Assembly: GCF_013214165.1 (NCBI RefSeq)
Contig: NZ_JABSSM010000042.1
Coordinates: forward strand, 1 to 36,708
Direction: 5' to 3'
Length of the DNA: 36,708 nucleotides
DNA from: Shewanella sp.
Lineage (GTDB): Bacteria; Pseudomonadota; Gammaproteobacteria; Enterobacterales; Shewanellaceae
The notes beneath the pieces were generated by a model. The model saw only the letters and a list, made by a program, of their open reading frames with translations, ran no database searches and was not told where the DNA came from. Positions 19,001 through 26,575 of this stretch are shown here, piece by piece. Position 1 is the first letter of the stretch. Every line of letters begins with the position of its first letter. A program made the translations under genes and the position numbers.

Positions 19001-21907
19001 CCAGTATTAGGTACCCCTATGACAAATAAAGTAATAACAGCGCCAAGTACACCCATTGATGTGTCCGCAGGCGACCTAGCTGCATTCCAGCAAAACCAGC
19101 GGCTCACACAGCAAGCTCATCAGGCATTTTTAACCAGCCGTTCTGCTGGCATGAAAGTGGCCGACGTTCTTCTGAAACAACAGCTAAGCCAAGAGATAGC
19201 CCAGGCAAGTGGCCAAACTGTGTCTCTACAGTCTCAAGCAGCCTCTGCACCACAGGTCGCTGCAACGCTTAATCCAGTATTAGTGCAAGCGCCTTCAGCG
19301 GCCCTTAATGTAATAAGTGAAGAGCTAAAGCCGGATCACGCTAACATGGCACCTTACCTCGCGCCAACGCCTGAACTTAAACCTTGTATCTGGCACTATG
19401 CCGACCTAGTTGAATATGCCGAGGGTGATATTGCTAAGGTATTTGGCTCAGATTACGCCATCATAGACGGCTATTCCCGTCGCGTGCGTCTGCCAACGAC
19501 AGATTATCTGCTGGTATCTCGAGTGACTAAACTCGATGCCACCATGAATCAGTATAAGCCCTGCTCCATGACTACTGAGTATGATATCCCGGTTGATGCC
19601 CCTTACTTAGTCGACGGTCAGATCCCCTGGGCCGTAGCGGTAGAATCGGGTCAGTGTGACTTGATGCTCATTAGCTACCTAGGTATCGATTTCGAGAACA
19701 AGGGCGAGCGCGTCTATCGTCTACTCGATTGTACCCTCACCTTCCTGGGCGACTTGCCTCGTGGCGGCGATACCCTAAGATATGACATTAAGATCAACAA
19801 CTATGCCCGTAACGGCGATACCCTGTTGTTCTTCTTCTCTTATGAGTGTTTCGTTGGCGATACCATGGTGCTTAAGATGGATGGTGGTTGTGCAGGTTTC
19901 TTCACCGATGAGGAGCTGGCCGACGGCAAGGGCGTGATCCACAGCGAAGATGAGATCAAGGCACGTGCACTCGTGGTCAAGCAGACTTTCAACCCTCTGC
20001 TCGATTGCCCTAAGACCAGCTTCAGCTATGGCGACATCCACAAGCTACTCACTGCCGATATTGCCGGCTGTTTCGGTCCAAGCCATAACGGTCCAAGCCA
20101 AGCGTCACTGTGCTTCGCGTCAGAAAAATTCCTGATGATCGAACAGATCAGCAAGGTCGACCGTAATGGCGGCACCTGGGGCCTAGGTCTTATCGAAGGT
20201 CATAAGCAACTAGAGCCGGATCATTGGTACTTCCCATGTCACTTCCAGGGTGATGAGGTGATGGCGGGCTCTTTGATGGCCGAAGGTTGTGGTCAGTTAT
20301 TGCAGTTCTACATGTTGCATCTTGGCATGCACACCCAGACCAAGAATGGCCGTTTCCAGCCTCTGGCAGATGCCTCACAGCAGGTACGTTGTCGCGGTCA
20401 GGTGTTGCCACAATCTGGTGTACTCACCTATCGCATGGAAATAACCGAAATCGGTTTCAGCCCACGCCCTTACGCTAAGGCCAATATCGATATCATACTC
20501 AATGGTAAGACTGTGGTGGACTTCAAGAACCTGGGCGTGATGATCAAGGAAGAAGATGAGTGTGTTCGTTACCCTATAGCGCCAGCGGCGTCTCTTAGTA
20601 AAGAGTCGACTAATGTGCCTATATCTTCTCCTAAGGCCTACAAGCCTGCCTCGGTAAACGCCCCCTTGATGGCGCAAATCCCGGATCTGACTAAGGCGCC
20701 CAACAAGGGCGTTATCCCGATTCAGCACGTCGAGGCCCCCGTCACGCCGGATTATCCAAACCGGGTGCCAGATACTGTGCCTTTTACCCCATACCATATG
20801 TTTGAGTTTGCTACGGGAAACATCGAAAACTGTTTCGGCCCCGAGTTCTCCATCTATCGCGGCATGATCCCACCACGCACGCCTTGTGGCGATCTGCAGG
20901 TGACGACTCGCGTGATCGAAGTCAATGGCAAGCGCGGCGATTTTAAGCAGCCTTCATCGTGTATCGCAGAATACGAGGTCCCAAGTGATGCCTGGTATTT
21001 TGATAAGAACAGCCATGCAGCCACCATGCCCTACTCGATATTGATGGAAATATCCTTACAGCCAAACGGCTTCATCTCTGGCTACATGGGCACCACCCTT
21101 GGCTTCCCAGGACTCGAGCTTTTCTTCCGTAACTTAGACGGTAACGGCAAGATGCTAAGACATGTCGACCTGCGTGGTAAGACAATTCGTAACGACTCCC
21201 GTCTGCTGTCTACCGTGATGGCCGGCACTAACATCATCCAGAGCTTCAGTTTCGAGCTGAGCACAGATGGCGTACCTTTCTACGAAGGAAAGGCGGTATT
21301 TGGTTACTTCAAGGGCGATGCCCTCAAAGACCAGCTTGGATTGGACAAGGGCAAGGTCACTCAGCCCTGGCATGTGGCTAAAGGCATAGCGGCAGATTAT
21401 ACGGTGAACCTACTCGATAAGAGCTGCCGTCACTTTAACGCGCCACAAGATCAGCCACACTATCGCTTAGCCGGTGGACAGCTAAACTTTATCGACAAGG
21501 TAGAAATAGTCGATAACGGCGGCACCGAAGGCCTGGGTTATCTCTACGCTGAGCGCACTATCGATCCGAGCGACTGGTTCTTCCAGTTCCACTTCCATCA
21601 GGATCCGGTTATGCCAGGTTCGCTGGGTGTTGAAGCCATCATAGAAACCATGCAGACTTACGCCATCAGCAAAGACTTGGGCGCAGGCTTTAAAAACCCT
21701 AAGTTCGGTCAGATCTTGTCAGATATCAAGTGGAAGTACCGTGGACAGATCAACCCACTGAACAAGCAGATGTCTATGGACGTTAGCATCACCTCGATTA
21801 AAGATGTCGATGGTAAAAAAATCATCACAGGTGACGCCAGCCTAAGTAAAGACGGTCTGCGTATATATCAGGTGTTTGATATTGCCATCTGTATCGAAGA
21901 GTCTTAA
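16043..21907 (+). CDS. pfaC: PUFA synthase subunit PfaC (KS-CLF-DH-DH)
   Basis: The product is 1954 residues. The first domain is an active ketosynthase: DAACASS (Cys219), His354 (CHATGT) and His394 (LAHLL). From residue 501 (MKIVGLAAHFGP) runs a second KS-like domain in which the active-site Cys is Glu698 (SAAEQSV), making it a chain-length-factor type. A Gln/Ala/Pro-rich linker covers about 930-1100. Two FabA-like dehydratase/isomerase hot-dog regions follow: one with FPCHFQGDEVMAGS (His1400), the other with FQFHFHQDPVMPGS (His1850). These create the cis double bonds. AAGGGGAAG upstream of the ATG serves as RBS. The stop codon lies inside a perfect hairpin (21900-21926). The gene is intact and of usual size. 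Confidence 0.97.
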   Translation: MSFSNNNSDKPSSKQRKIAIVGLAALYPDAKSPEEFWQNLLDKRDSRSILTDEKLGANTQDYQGVQGQSDRFYCNQGGYIEHFSFDATGYQLPSESLTGLDNSFLWALDTSRKALIDAGISLNSPSLARTGIIMGALSFPTTRSNDLFLPIYHSAVEKALQDKLANPDFKLNPTNAHTQRARSETVIDNANGAIAHNASKIVADALGLGSVQLSLDAACASSVYSLKLACDYLTAGKADVMLAGAVSGADPFFINMGFSIFHAYPDHGFSAPFDGDSKGLFAGEGAGVMVLKRLDDAERDGDKIYAVVSGVGLSNDGKGQFVLSPNSKGQIKAFERAYAASDIEPKDIEVIECHATGTPLGDKVELTSMETFFEDKLEGTDAPLLGSAKSNLAHLLTAAGMPGIMKMIFAMKEGALPPSINISAAIESPKGLFGTNTIPNQVQPWPVKSGNTLRHAGVSVFGFGGCNAHLLLESYSVQHAAGAGQQAVAQDELLAAEPDAMKIVGLAAHFGPLSSINKLSNAIASDTNGFISLPKQRWKGLDKHPELLAEFGLSAAPKGAYIDSFELDFLRFKLPPNEDDRLISQQLMLMKVTDEAIRDAKLKPGQRVAVLVAMETELELHQFRGRVNLHTQLQESLTAIGVTLSEDEYLALEAITMDSVLDAAKLNQYTSFIGNIMASRIASLWDFDGPAFTISAAEQSVSRCLDVAQNMMASESLDAVVIAAVDLSGSFEQVILKNSVAPVAFDPASNTGWNVGEGAGAIVLIPDVASSDGSGSYGQTYGQISALAFGRAKDSSLITDSLLAQAGVDISTIKVVETNIAPGSSSTPSVASLNAFPHAIATSADSRVGHCFAAAGMAGMLHGLLSLSKLSHAGNALVVNINEDQASQLLLSQTANENNALKSRLSGELKSDAKHQLLKQVTLGGRDIYQHIVDTPLASLPSIQSKLAQGRASSVVKQHKPLVTRSAPASVQTASQHVQAAPVSPTPVLGTPMTNKVITAPSTPIDVSAGDLAAFQQNQRLTQQAHQAFLTSRSAGMKVADVLLKQQLSQEIAQASGQTVSLQSQAASAPQVAATLNPVLVQAPSAALNVISEELKPDHANMAPYLAPTPELKPCIWHYADLVEYAEGDIAKVFGSDYAIIDGYSRRVRLPTTDYLLVSRVTKLDATMNQYKPCSMTTEYDIPVDAPYLVDGQIPWAVAVESGQCDLMLISYLGIDFENKGERVYRLLDCTLTFLGDLPRGGDTLRYDIKINNYARNGDTLLFFFSYECFVGDTMVLKMDGGCAGFFTDEELADGKGVIHSEDEIKARALVVKQTFNPLLDCPKTSFSYGDIHKLLTADIAGCFGPSHNGPSQASLCFASEKFLMIEQISKVDRNGGTWGLGLIEGHKQLEPDHWYFPCHFQGDEVMAGSLMAEGCGQLLQFYMLHLGMHTQTKNGRFQPLADASQQVRCRGQVLPQSGVLTYRMEITEIGFSPRPYAKANIDIILNGKTVVDFKNLGVMIKEEDECVRYPIAPAASLSKESTNVPISSPKAYKPASVNAPLMAQIPDLTKAPNKGVIPIQHVEAPVTPDYPNRVPDTVPFTPYHMFEFATGNIENCFGPEFSIYRGMIPPRTPCGDLQVTTRVIEVNGKRGDFKQPSSCIAEYEVPSDAWYFDKNSHAATMPYSILMEISLQPNGFISGYMGTTLGFPGLELFFRNLDGNGKMLRHVDLRGKTIRNDSRLLSTVMAGTNIIQSFSFELSTDGVPFYEGKAVFGYFKGDALKDQLGLDKGKVTQPWHVAKGIAADYTVNLLDKSCRHFNAPQDQPHYRLAGGQLNFIDKVEIVDNGGTEGLGYLYAERTIDPSDWFFQFHFHQDPVMPGSLGVEAIIETMQTYAISKDLGAGFKNPKFGQILSDIKWKYRGQINPLNKQMSMDVSITSIKDVDGKKIITGDASLSKDGLRIYQVFDIAICIEES

Positions 21908-21926
21908 AAACACAGTTTTTAAGACT
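21900..21926 (+). other. Hairpin 1 at the pfaC stop codon
   Basis: An 11-bp perfect stem (21900-21910 with 21916-21926) surrounds the loop CACAG. The pfaC stop TAA (21905-21907) lies in the left arm. The right arm contains five T but no T-tract follows it, so it is more likely an RNA stability or processing element than a terminator. Confidence 0.65.
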
Positions 21927-21928
21927 AA

Positions 21929-21965
21929 GTTAATGGCTAAAGAGACAAGCTCTTTAGCCATTAAC
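21929..21965 (+). other. Hairpin 2, 16-bp perfect stem between pfaC and pfaD
   Basis: GTTAATGGCTAAAGAG (21929-21944) pairs without mismatch with 21950-21965 around the five-base loop ACAAG. No T-tract follows. It starts two bases after hairpin 1, so the two could stack. It may tune pfaD level by protecting or processing the message. Confidence 0.7.
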
Positions 21966-21996
21966 GGCCTAACAGCACAAGAATTAAAGATTAATC

Positions 21997-22031
21997 AATG
22001 TGAAAGAGACAGAGCTAAACTGCTTCACATT
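21997..22031 (+). other. Hairpin 3 before pfaD
   Basis: AATGTGAA (21997-22004) pairs with TTCACATT (22024-22031) across a 19-base loop. It ends about 30 bases before the pfaD ATG. The TGTGA/TCACA halves are too far apart for a CRP site, so an RNA hairpin or chance are the options. Confidence 0.4.
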
Positions 22032-22062
22032 TAACTAAAAGAATTATTTTAAGGGTCAAATA

Positions 22063-23691
22063 ATGAATCCTATTACCACTAGCGAAAAGTTGTCTCCCTG
22101 GCCTTGGTCGGTTACCGATGCCAGCATCAGTTTCGACGTCAAAACCATGGAGCAACAACTCAAAGATTTCAGCCGTGGCTGTTATGTCGTCAATCACAGT
22201 GAAAAAGGGCTCGGCATCGCCCAAGAAGCCGTCCTCGCCTCAGAGCAAGGCGTAAACAGCCATGCACACCCAGTCAGCGCATTTGCACCGGCATTAGGCA
22301 CTGAAAGCCTAGGCGACAGTAATTTCCGCCGCGTACACGGGGTAAAATACGCCTACTATGCCGGCGCTATGGCTAACGGTATCTCATCCGAAGAGCTGGT
22401 TATTGCCCTAGGCAAAGCGGGCATCTTATGTTCATTTGGTGCAGCGGGGCTTATTCCAAGCCGAGTTGAAATCGCAATCAAGCGCATCCAAGCCGCCCTA
22501 CCCAACGGCCCTTACATGTTTAACTTGATCCATAGCCCAAGCGAGCCAGCATTAGAGCGTGGCAGTGTCGAGCTATTTATCAAGCATAAGGTTCGCACCG
22601 TAGAAGCCTCAGCATTCTTGGGACTCACACCTCAAATCGTCTACTACCGCGCAGCTGGGCTTAGCCGTGATAGTCATGGCAATATTGTTATCGCCAATAA
22701 AGTTATCGCTAAAATCAGCCGCACCGAAGTGGCTGAGAAGTTCATGATGCCAGCCCCAGTCAAGATACTGCAAAAATTGGTCGATGACGGCTCTATCACG
22801 CCCGAGCAAATGGAGCTTGCCCAGCTTGTTCCCATGAGCGATGACATCACGGCCGAAGCAGATTCTGGCGGACACACAGATAACCGTCCATTAGTGACCT
22901 TGCTGCCGACAATATTGGCATTGAAAGAAGAAATTCAAACCAAGTATCAATACGACATCCCGATCCGCGTCGGTTGTGGCGGCGGTGTGGGCACACCAGA
23001 TGCGGCCCTTGCTACCTTCAACATGGGCGCCGCCTATATTGTCACCGGCTCGGTAAACCAGGCCTGCGTCGAAGCGGGTGCCAGTGAGCACACCCGCAAA
23101 CTGCTGGCGAACACTGAGATGGCCGATGTGACCATGGCACCCGCTGCCGATATGTTCGAGATGGGCGTCAAGCTGCAGGTCGTTAAGCGAGGTACGCTGT
23201 TCCCGATGCGAGCCAACAAGCTCTACGAGCTCTACACCCGTTATGACTCTATCGAAGCAATTCCCAAAGATGAGCGTGAAAAGCTAGAGAAACAGGTGTT
23301 CCGTTCAAGCCTCGATGAGATCTGGGCCGGCACTGTGGCGCATTTTAATGAACGTGATCCTAAGCAGATCGAACGCGCCGAGGGCAACCCTAAGCGCAAG
23401 ATGGCACTGATTTTCCGCTGGTATCTGGGGCTTTCCAGCCGCTGGTCAAACTCGGGCGAAGTGGGCCGTGAAATGGATTATCAAATCTGGGCAGGCCCGG
23501 CACTGGGCGCATTTAACCAGTGGGCCAAGGGCAGTTACTTAGATAACTACCAAGACCGTAATGCCGTCGATGTGGCCAAGCACCTGATGTATGGCGCAGC
23601 TTACCTTAACCGAGTCAACAACCTGACTTCACAAGGGGTTAAGTTACCAACGCAGTTATTGCGCTGGAAGCCGACTCAAAGAATGGCTTAA
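22063..23691 (+). CDS. pfaD: PUFA synthase enoyl reductase PfaD (FMN-type)
   Basis: The product is 542 residues, a TIM-barrel flavoprotein of the nitronate monooxygenase/2-nitropropane dioxygenase family. It reduces the enoyl intermediates during chain growth. The flavin phosphate site is visible as GCGGGVGTPDAA (304-315), followed by GAAYIVTGSVNQ; the C-terminal part (SRWSNSGEVGREMDYQIWAG) is typical of PfaD. The RBS AAGGG lies about 7 bases before the ATG. Unlike the other pfa genes it does not overlap its neighbour: a 155-base spacer with three hairpins precedes it. A strong terminator follows at 23811. A degraded copy of its last ~270 bases occurs at 30850. Confidence 0.97.
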   Translation: MNPITTSEKLSPWPWSVTDASISFDVKTMEQQLKDFSRGCYVVNHSEKGLGIAQEAVLASEQGVNSHAHPVSAFAPALGTESLGDSNFRRVHGVKYAYYAGAMANGISSEELVIALGKAGILCSFGAAGLIPSRVEIAIKRIQAALPNGPYMFNLIHSPSEPALERGSVELFIKHKVRTVEASAFLGLTPQIVYYRAAGLSRDSHGNIVIANKVIAKISRTEVAEKFMMPAPVKILQKLVDDGSITPEQMELAQLVPMSDDITAEADSGGHTDNRPLVTLLPTILALKEEIQTKYQYDIPIRVGCGGGVGTPDAALATFNMGAAYIVTGSVNQACVEAGASEHTRKLLANTEMADVTMAPAADMFEMGVKLQVVKRGTLFPMRANKLYELYTRYDSIEAIPKDEREKLEKQVFRSSLDEIWAGTVAHFNERDPKQIERAEGNPKRKMALIFRWYLGLSSRWSNSGEVGREMDYQIWAGPALGAFNQWAKGSYLDNYQDRNAVDVAKHLMYGAAYLNRVNNLTSQGVKLPTQLLRWKPTQRMA

Positions 23692-23810
23692 CAGCAGCTA
23701 AGAGTTACGACGAGTTGCGAGGAAAAGCAATCAAAAGCGTCAGCCTTGAACGGCTTTTAAAATGAGCATCTTTAAGTCGTAAGCTGTATGTTTTAAGTAA
23801 AGGCTAAGAG

Positions 23811-23861
23811 AAAGCCACCGAACACAAGCTTATTTAACTAAGTGGTTCTGGTGGCTTTTTT
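23811..23861 (+). terminator. Intrinsic terminator of the pfa operon
   Basis: AAAGCCACC (23811-23819) pairs with GGTGGCTTT (23850-23858); an inner GAAC/GTTC extends the stem. The stem runs into six T (23856-23861). It lies 120 bases after the pfaD stop. It is the only clear terminator on the plus strand after pfaR, supporting one pfaR-D transcript. Confidence 0.85.
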
Positions 23862-24009
23862 GTGAGAGTTTGTATGGACTCGCCCTCATGTTATGCCGCT
23901 TATCTGCCAGTGCCTTTGCAAGCCGCCGTAAATATATCCCTACCTGATCACCCACTATAGTCAGCCATTGTTATGCTGTAAGTAATCCCAGTGGTGTTTG
24001 AGGTGCAAA

Positions 24010-24108
24010 ATGGCCAAAAACAAAGTGCAGTTCCAAAAAGGGTATAGCTTAATTAAGCTATTTAAAAACTACGGCTCAGAAGAACAATGCTCCAATATTT
24101 TTTCATGA
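24010..24108 (+). pseudogene. N-terminal remnant of an IS1595-type transposase
   Basis: Thirty-two codons from the ATG at 24010 read MAKNKVQFQKGYSL and then YGSEEQC, the recognisable start of IS1595-group transposases, then stop at 24106. The zinc-finger and catalytic parts are absent. Inside it lies an 18-bp perfect palindrome (24044-24061) and AAGGGTATAG (24038-24047), which recurs inverted at 24121-24130. TTGTTATGC at 23968-23976 recurs inverted at 24300-24308; these might be worn ends of the element, but this is weak. The family call is by recall of the N-terminal sequence. Confidence 0.6.
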
Positions 24109-24255
24109 GTTAAATTCGACTATACCCTTGAAAATAAGACACAAAAAAAACTAAGCTGCCGTTTGATTGTGCTTCAATAATATACTTTAGGAATAGGTAT
24201 CTTTGGGTTTTAATTAAGCGCTATCTAGCCACCGATGACAGTTGGCGGCTTCTTG

Positions 24256-24303
24256 TTAAATACAAAGTACTAATCTAACTGACGCTTTTCTTGGTGTTGG
24301 CAT
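24256..24303 (-). pseudogene. Possible N-terminal remnant of a Y1-type transposase
   Basis: On the minus strand GAGGAGGG is followed by an ATG (24303) and 15 codons, MPTPRKASVRLVLCI, then stop. MPTPRK is the opening of the same transposase group as the intact gene at 26576 (MPRPRKTQIS). Similarity ends after about ten residues. It may be the start of a deleted element or chance; the strong RBS favours the first. Confidence 0.3.
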
Positions 24304-24309
24304 AACAAA

Positions 24310-24999
24310 CCCTCCTCAACAACTCCGACTTAAGCTTAGTCAAGGGGTCTTCATCAGACAATCTTGGGTGCCTACATGATGATTGTTTGATTAACCTTAG
24401 TAGGAATAAGCTATCTAATACATTGATATTAAAGTCATATTCAATGGTTTCGGCGCTAATTACAGCCCGCTAATCTCAGTGTCTTACGGAGGTTTTAACA
24501 AGCCTGTCATGTGTATGCCCCAAATGGCTAGGTTTGTCCTTGCCTCACCTAAATTTGCAACATAACTTATGCTTAACTAGCTGTTGACAATTAACATGCC
24601 GTACTGATACATAGTGTTACCTTAATTTTAAGACACATATCTATATTAGTATTCCCTGTACTAATTAAAAATAAAACCCTTAAAAGTGCCGATAATTTAG
24701 TTCGATAAACTGAAAAGTAAGCATTTGATTAACTAAAACTCACTTTTCGTCAACTCACGAGGAGCGAGTCGATCCCAGGCTTAACAATTGGTTAATAGTT
24801 GAAACTTTTGACTTTATTGACATAGATGTCATTAACGTCATTAATGTAATCGATGACGTCATTATCAATTAATTGTTACTTCAGTACATTCGGCCTGTTG
24901 GGATCTGGACGTAGGTGAACAACACCTCCACCAGTACAAGATGCTGATATGTTTAATTTTTGACATAAGTTACTAGAACCTTTTATAGGGTAAAAATAA
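24310..24999 (+). other. Long leader region before the secreted protein, with palindromes
   Basis: This AT-rich stretch has no gene I can support. TTGACA at 24584-24589 is followed 17 bases later by ATACAT, a moderate promoter about 400 bases before the next start. TGACATAGATGTCA (24818-24831) and ATGACGTCAT (24853-24862) are perfect palindromes sharing TGAC/GTCA halves. GTCATTA recurs at 24828, 24837 and 24858. This cluster looks like an operator. A second TTGACA at 24960 would start transcription almost at the ATG and is doubtful. Confidence 0.4.
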
Positions 25000-26160
25000 A
25001 TGAAAAGTATAATAAAAAATACCAGCGGTGCTATCGCTTTCGCTTCTATATTTCTTGCAACTTCGGTTTTTGCAACACCCAGTACAGACGTTAATAATAC
25101 CGCGCCAACAGTCGTGCCCGTATTGATTCAGACCTACGATAATTTTTTAGGGCAAGATATATCTAAGAATGGTCAGTATATGGTGGGGATCTCATATACA
25201 CAGGGAAATTTTGGCCCTGAAGTTCGTCGCCTCACGAGATTAAAAACCAAAGGTGCACAAGAAGCCGAAGTTTTTGGTAGTGAATTCGAAGCGTTTGGCA
25301 ATGTCAAAATTAATAATAAAGGTGATATTGCCACCGCTATCGTGGTACCAAGCGAGGAAGGCGATCAAATGGTCCCGGCTATCTGGACGAATGCCGGTGA
25401 TATTATTCCGCTAGACCATATCAGTCAGCTTTATAATTCTGTTTTTGAACAACATTATCTCGACATGGGTCTTGTGTACGATCATTTTCGAGATACCTCC
25501 ATTCATATTACCGGAATAAATGAGAGCGGTGAGGTGTTAGGCCATACCAGACTGTTTCATTTGGGCGTAGCAAGTTCGGTTGAGATGCAAGTCGGTTGGG
25601 TCGGTAAGGCCGATGGCAGTGCCCACCTGATCATGTCCGACAATAACCTGGTGTTCACCAATGATATTTCGAATAACGGCACAGTAGGAGGGAGTCTTTT
25701 CGGCTTTAATAGTGATAGCGTTAAGACTGCGGCCTTATGGGATAATGCTGGCAACTTGATGGCCAGGGAAACAGAGAAATCAGTGATTAACGTGGTAACT
25801 AACGACACCGCTTATGGTGAGATCGGGCTAGCCATGTCGTGGGATGTTGCTAGTTTCGAGCAAACCGCCATCAATACGGATGGATTACAGATACCTTTCT
25901 TTCATACCACAGATGTTAAAGCTGCTAACGCGAAACAGACGCTTTATATCACCGAATACAATGATTACGGTTTAGAGATAGATGGTCATATTTTGACCTC
26001 AAGAGGGAACTCTGCGCCGCTTTCAGGCACTGTGAACCCTGAAGGATATAAGAATGGTAAAACATCTAATAACCTGACTAATAATGACCAGCTGATGGTC
26101 CCTCTGGAGCCTAGAGGAGGCGTTATTACTCGCTTGTTTGACCTCACACATGAGAGATAA
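25000..26160 (+). CDS. Secreted HAF-repeat-like protein of unknown function
   Basis: The product is 386 residues with a signal peptide of about 25 residues ending SVFA. The mature part contains several units of the pattern INxxGxV ... AxxW, for example KINNKGDIATAIV ending in PAIWTNAGDI, GINESGEVLGHTR, and DISNNGTVGGSLFG ending in TAALWDNAGN. These match the extracellular HAF repeat type (also seen in DUF3466 proteins), thought to form a beta-propeller-like fold. No catalytic motif is visible. The ATG at 25000 has a modest RBS (AGGG, 10 bases away). The gene is alone between insertion-sequence debris and repeats. Codon use looks more AT-rich than in the pfa genes, which would fit acquisition, but I did not measure it. 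Confidence 0.7.
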   Translation: MKSIIKNTSGAIAFASIFLATSVFATPSTDVNNTAPTVVPVLIQTYDNFLGQDISKNGQYMVGISYTQGNFGPEVRRLTRLKTKGAQEAEVFGSEFEAFGNVKINNKGDIATAIVVPSEEGDQMVPAIWTNAGDIIPLDHISQLYNSVFEQHYLDMGLVYDHFRDTSIHITGINESGEVLGHTRLFHLGVASSVEMQVGWVGKADGSAHLIMSDNNLVFTNDISNNGTVGGSLFGFNSDSVKTAALWDNAGNLMARETEKSVINVVTNDTAYGEIGLAMSWDVASFEQTAINTDGLQIPFFHTTDVKAANAKQTLYITEYNDYGLEIDGHILTSRGNSAPLSGTVNPEGYKNGKTSNNLTNNDQLMVPLEPRGGVITRLFDLTHER

Positions 26161-26278
26161 TCGCAAAATCTAGTGATTGGCTCATCCGAAATGATGAGAT
26201 TAGGGTGTAGATATCGCTGAGTTATCAGCTAACGTCACATCCAGTCTTTAATCTTGATAATAGGATGGGTAGCTGAAA

Positions 26279-26338
26279 TGAGAGTTACCATTTGTTTTGG
26301 ATGAAGATGTAATGTCTTCTGTAAAATGGTAACTCTCA
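26279..26338 (+). repeat. 15-bp perfect inverted repeat with inner hairpin
   Basis: TGAGAGTTACCATTT (26279-26293) pairs perfectly with 26324-26338. Inside, GAAGA (26303-26307) pairs with TCTTC (26315-26319). No T-tract follows. It lies just before the 79-bp tandem repeats and may be an end structure of the mobile element rather than a terminator of the preceding gene. A shorter stem CTCATC/GATGAG lies nearby at about 26182-26199. Confidence 0.6.
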
Positions 26339-26367
26339 ACTAGAAGCTTAAAGGCTAACAAAAATCA

Positions 26368-26525
26368 AAAAAATTGAGACAGCCATAATTATTACACGAT
26401 ATTTAACCTCCAACAAAAATTGAGACAGCCACAATCATTGCACAACAAAAAATTGAGACAGCCATAATTATTACACGATATTTAACCTCCAACAAAAATT
26501 GAGACAGCCACAATCATTGCACAAC
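26368..26525 (+). repeat. Two exact 79-bp tandem repeats, each with two related 29-bp motifs
   Basis: Copy 1 is 26368-26446 and copy 2 is 26447-26525, identical base for base. Within each, a 29-base motif occurs twice in variant form: AAAAATTGAGACAGCCA then (T/C)AAT(T/C)ATT(A/G)CAC. The four motifs start at 26369, 26415, 26448 and 26494, spaced 46, 33 and 46 bases. The array ends 50 bases before the Y1 transposase start, so it is probably the recognition or end sequence of that element, as REP sequences are for their transposases. Confidence 0.9.
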
Positions 26526-26575
26526 ATTCAACCACCCACTAAGCTTTAGATATTGGTTTAAAGTAGGAGTCAGCT

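Noticed and set aside
21997..22031. TGTGA/TCACA pair before pfaD as a CRP site
   Set aside because: The half-sites are separated by far more than six bases, so CRP could not bind both; a hairpin is the better reading.
24960..24989. TTGACA-18-TATAGG as promoter of the secreted protein
   Set aside because: It would place the start of transcription within about four bases of the ATG; only a leaderless message could result, while a weak RBS is present.
26368..26525. The tandem repeats as a CRISPR array
   Set aside because: The intervals between motifs are themselves repeated, not unique spacers, there are only four imperfect motifs, and no cas gene is near.
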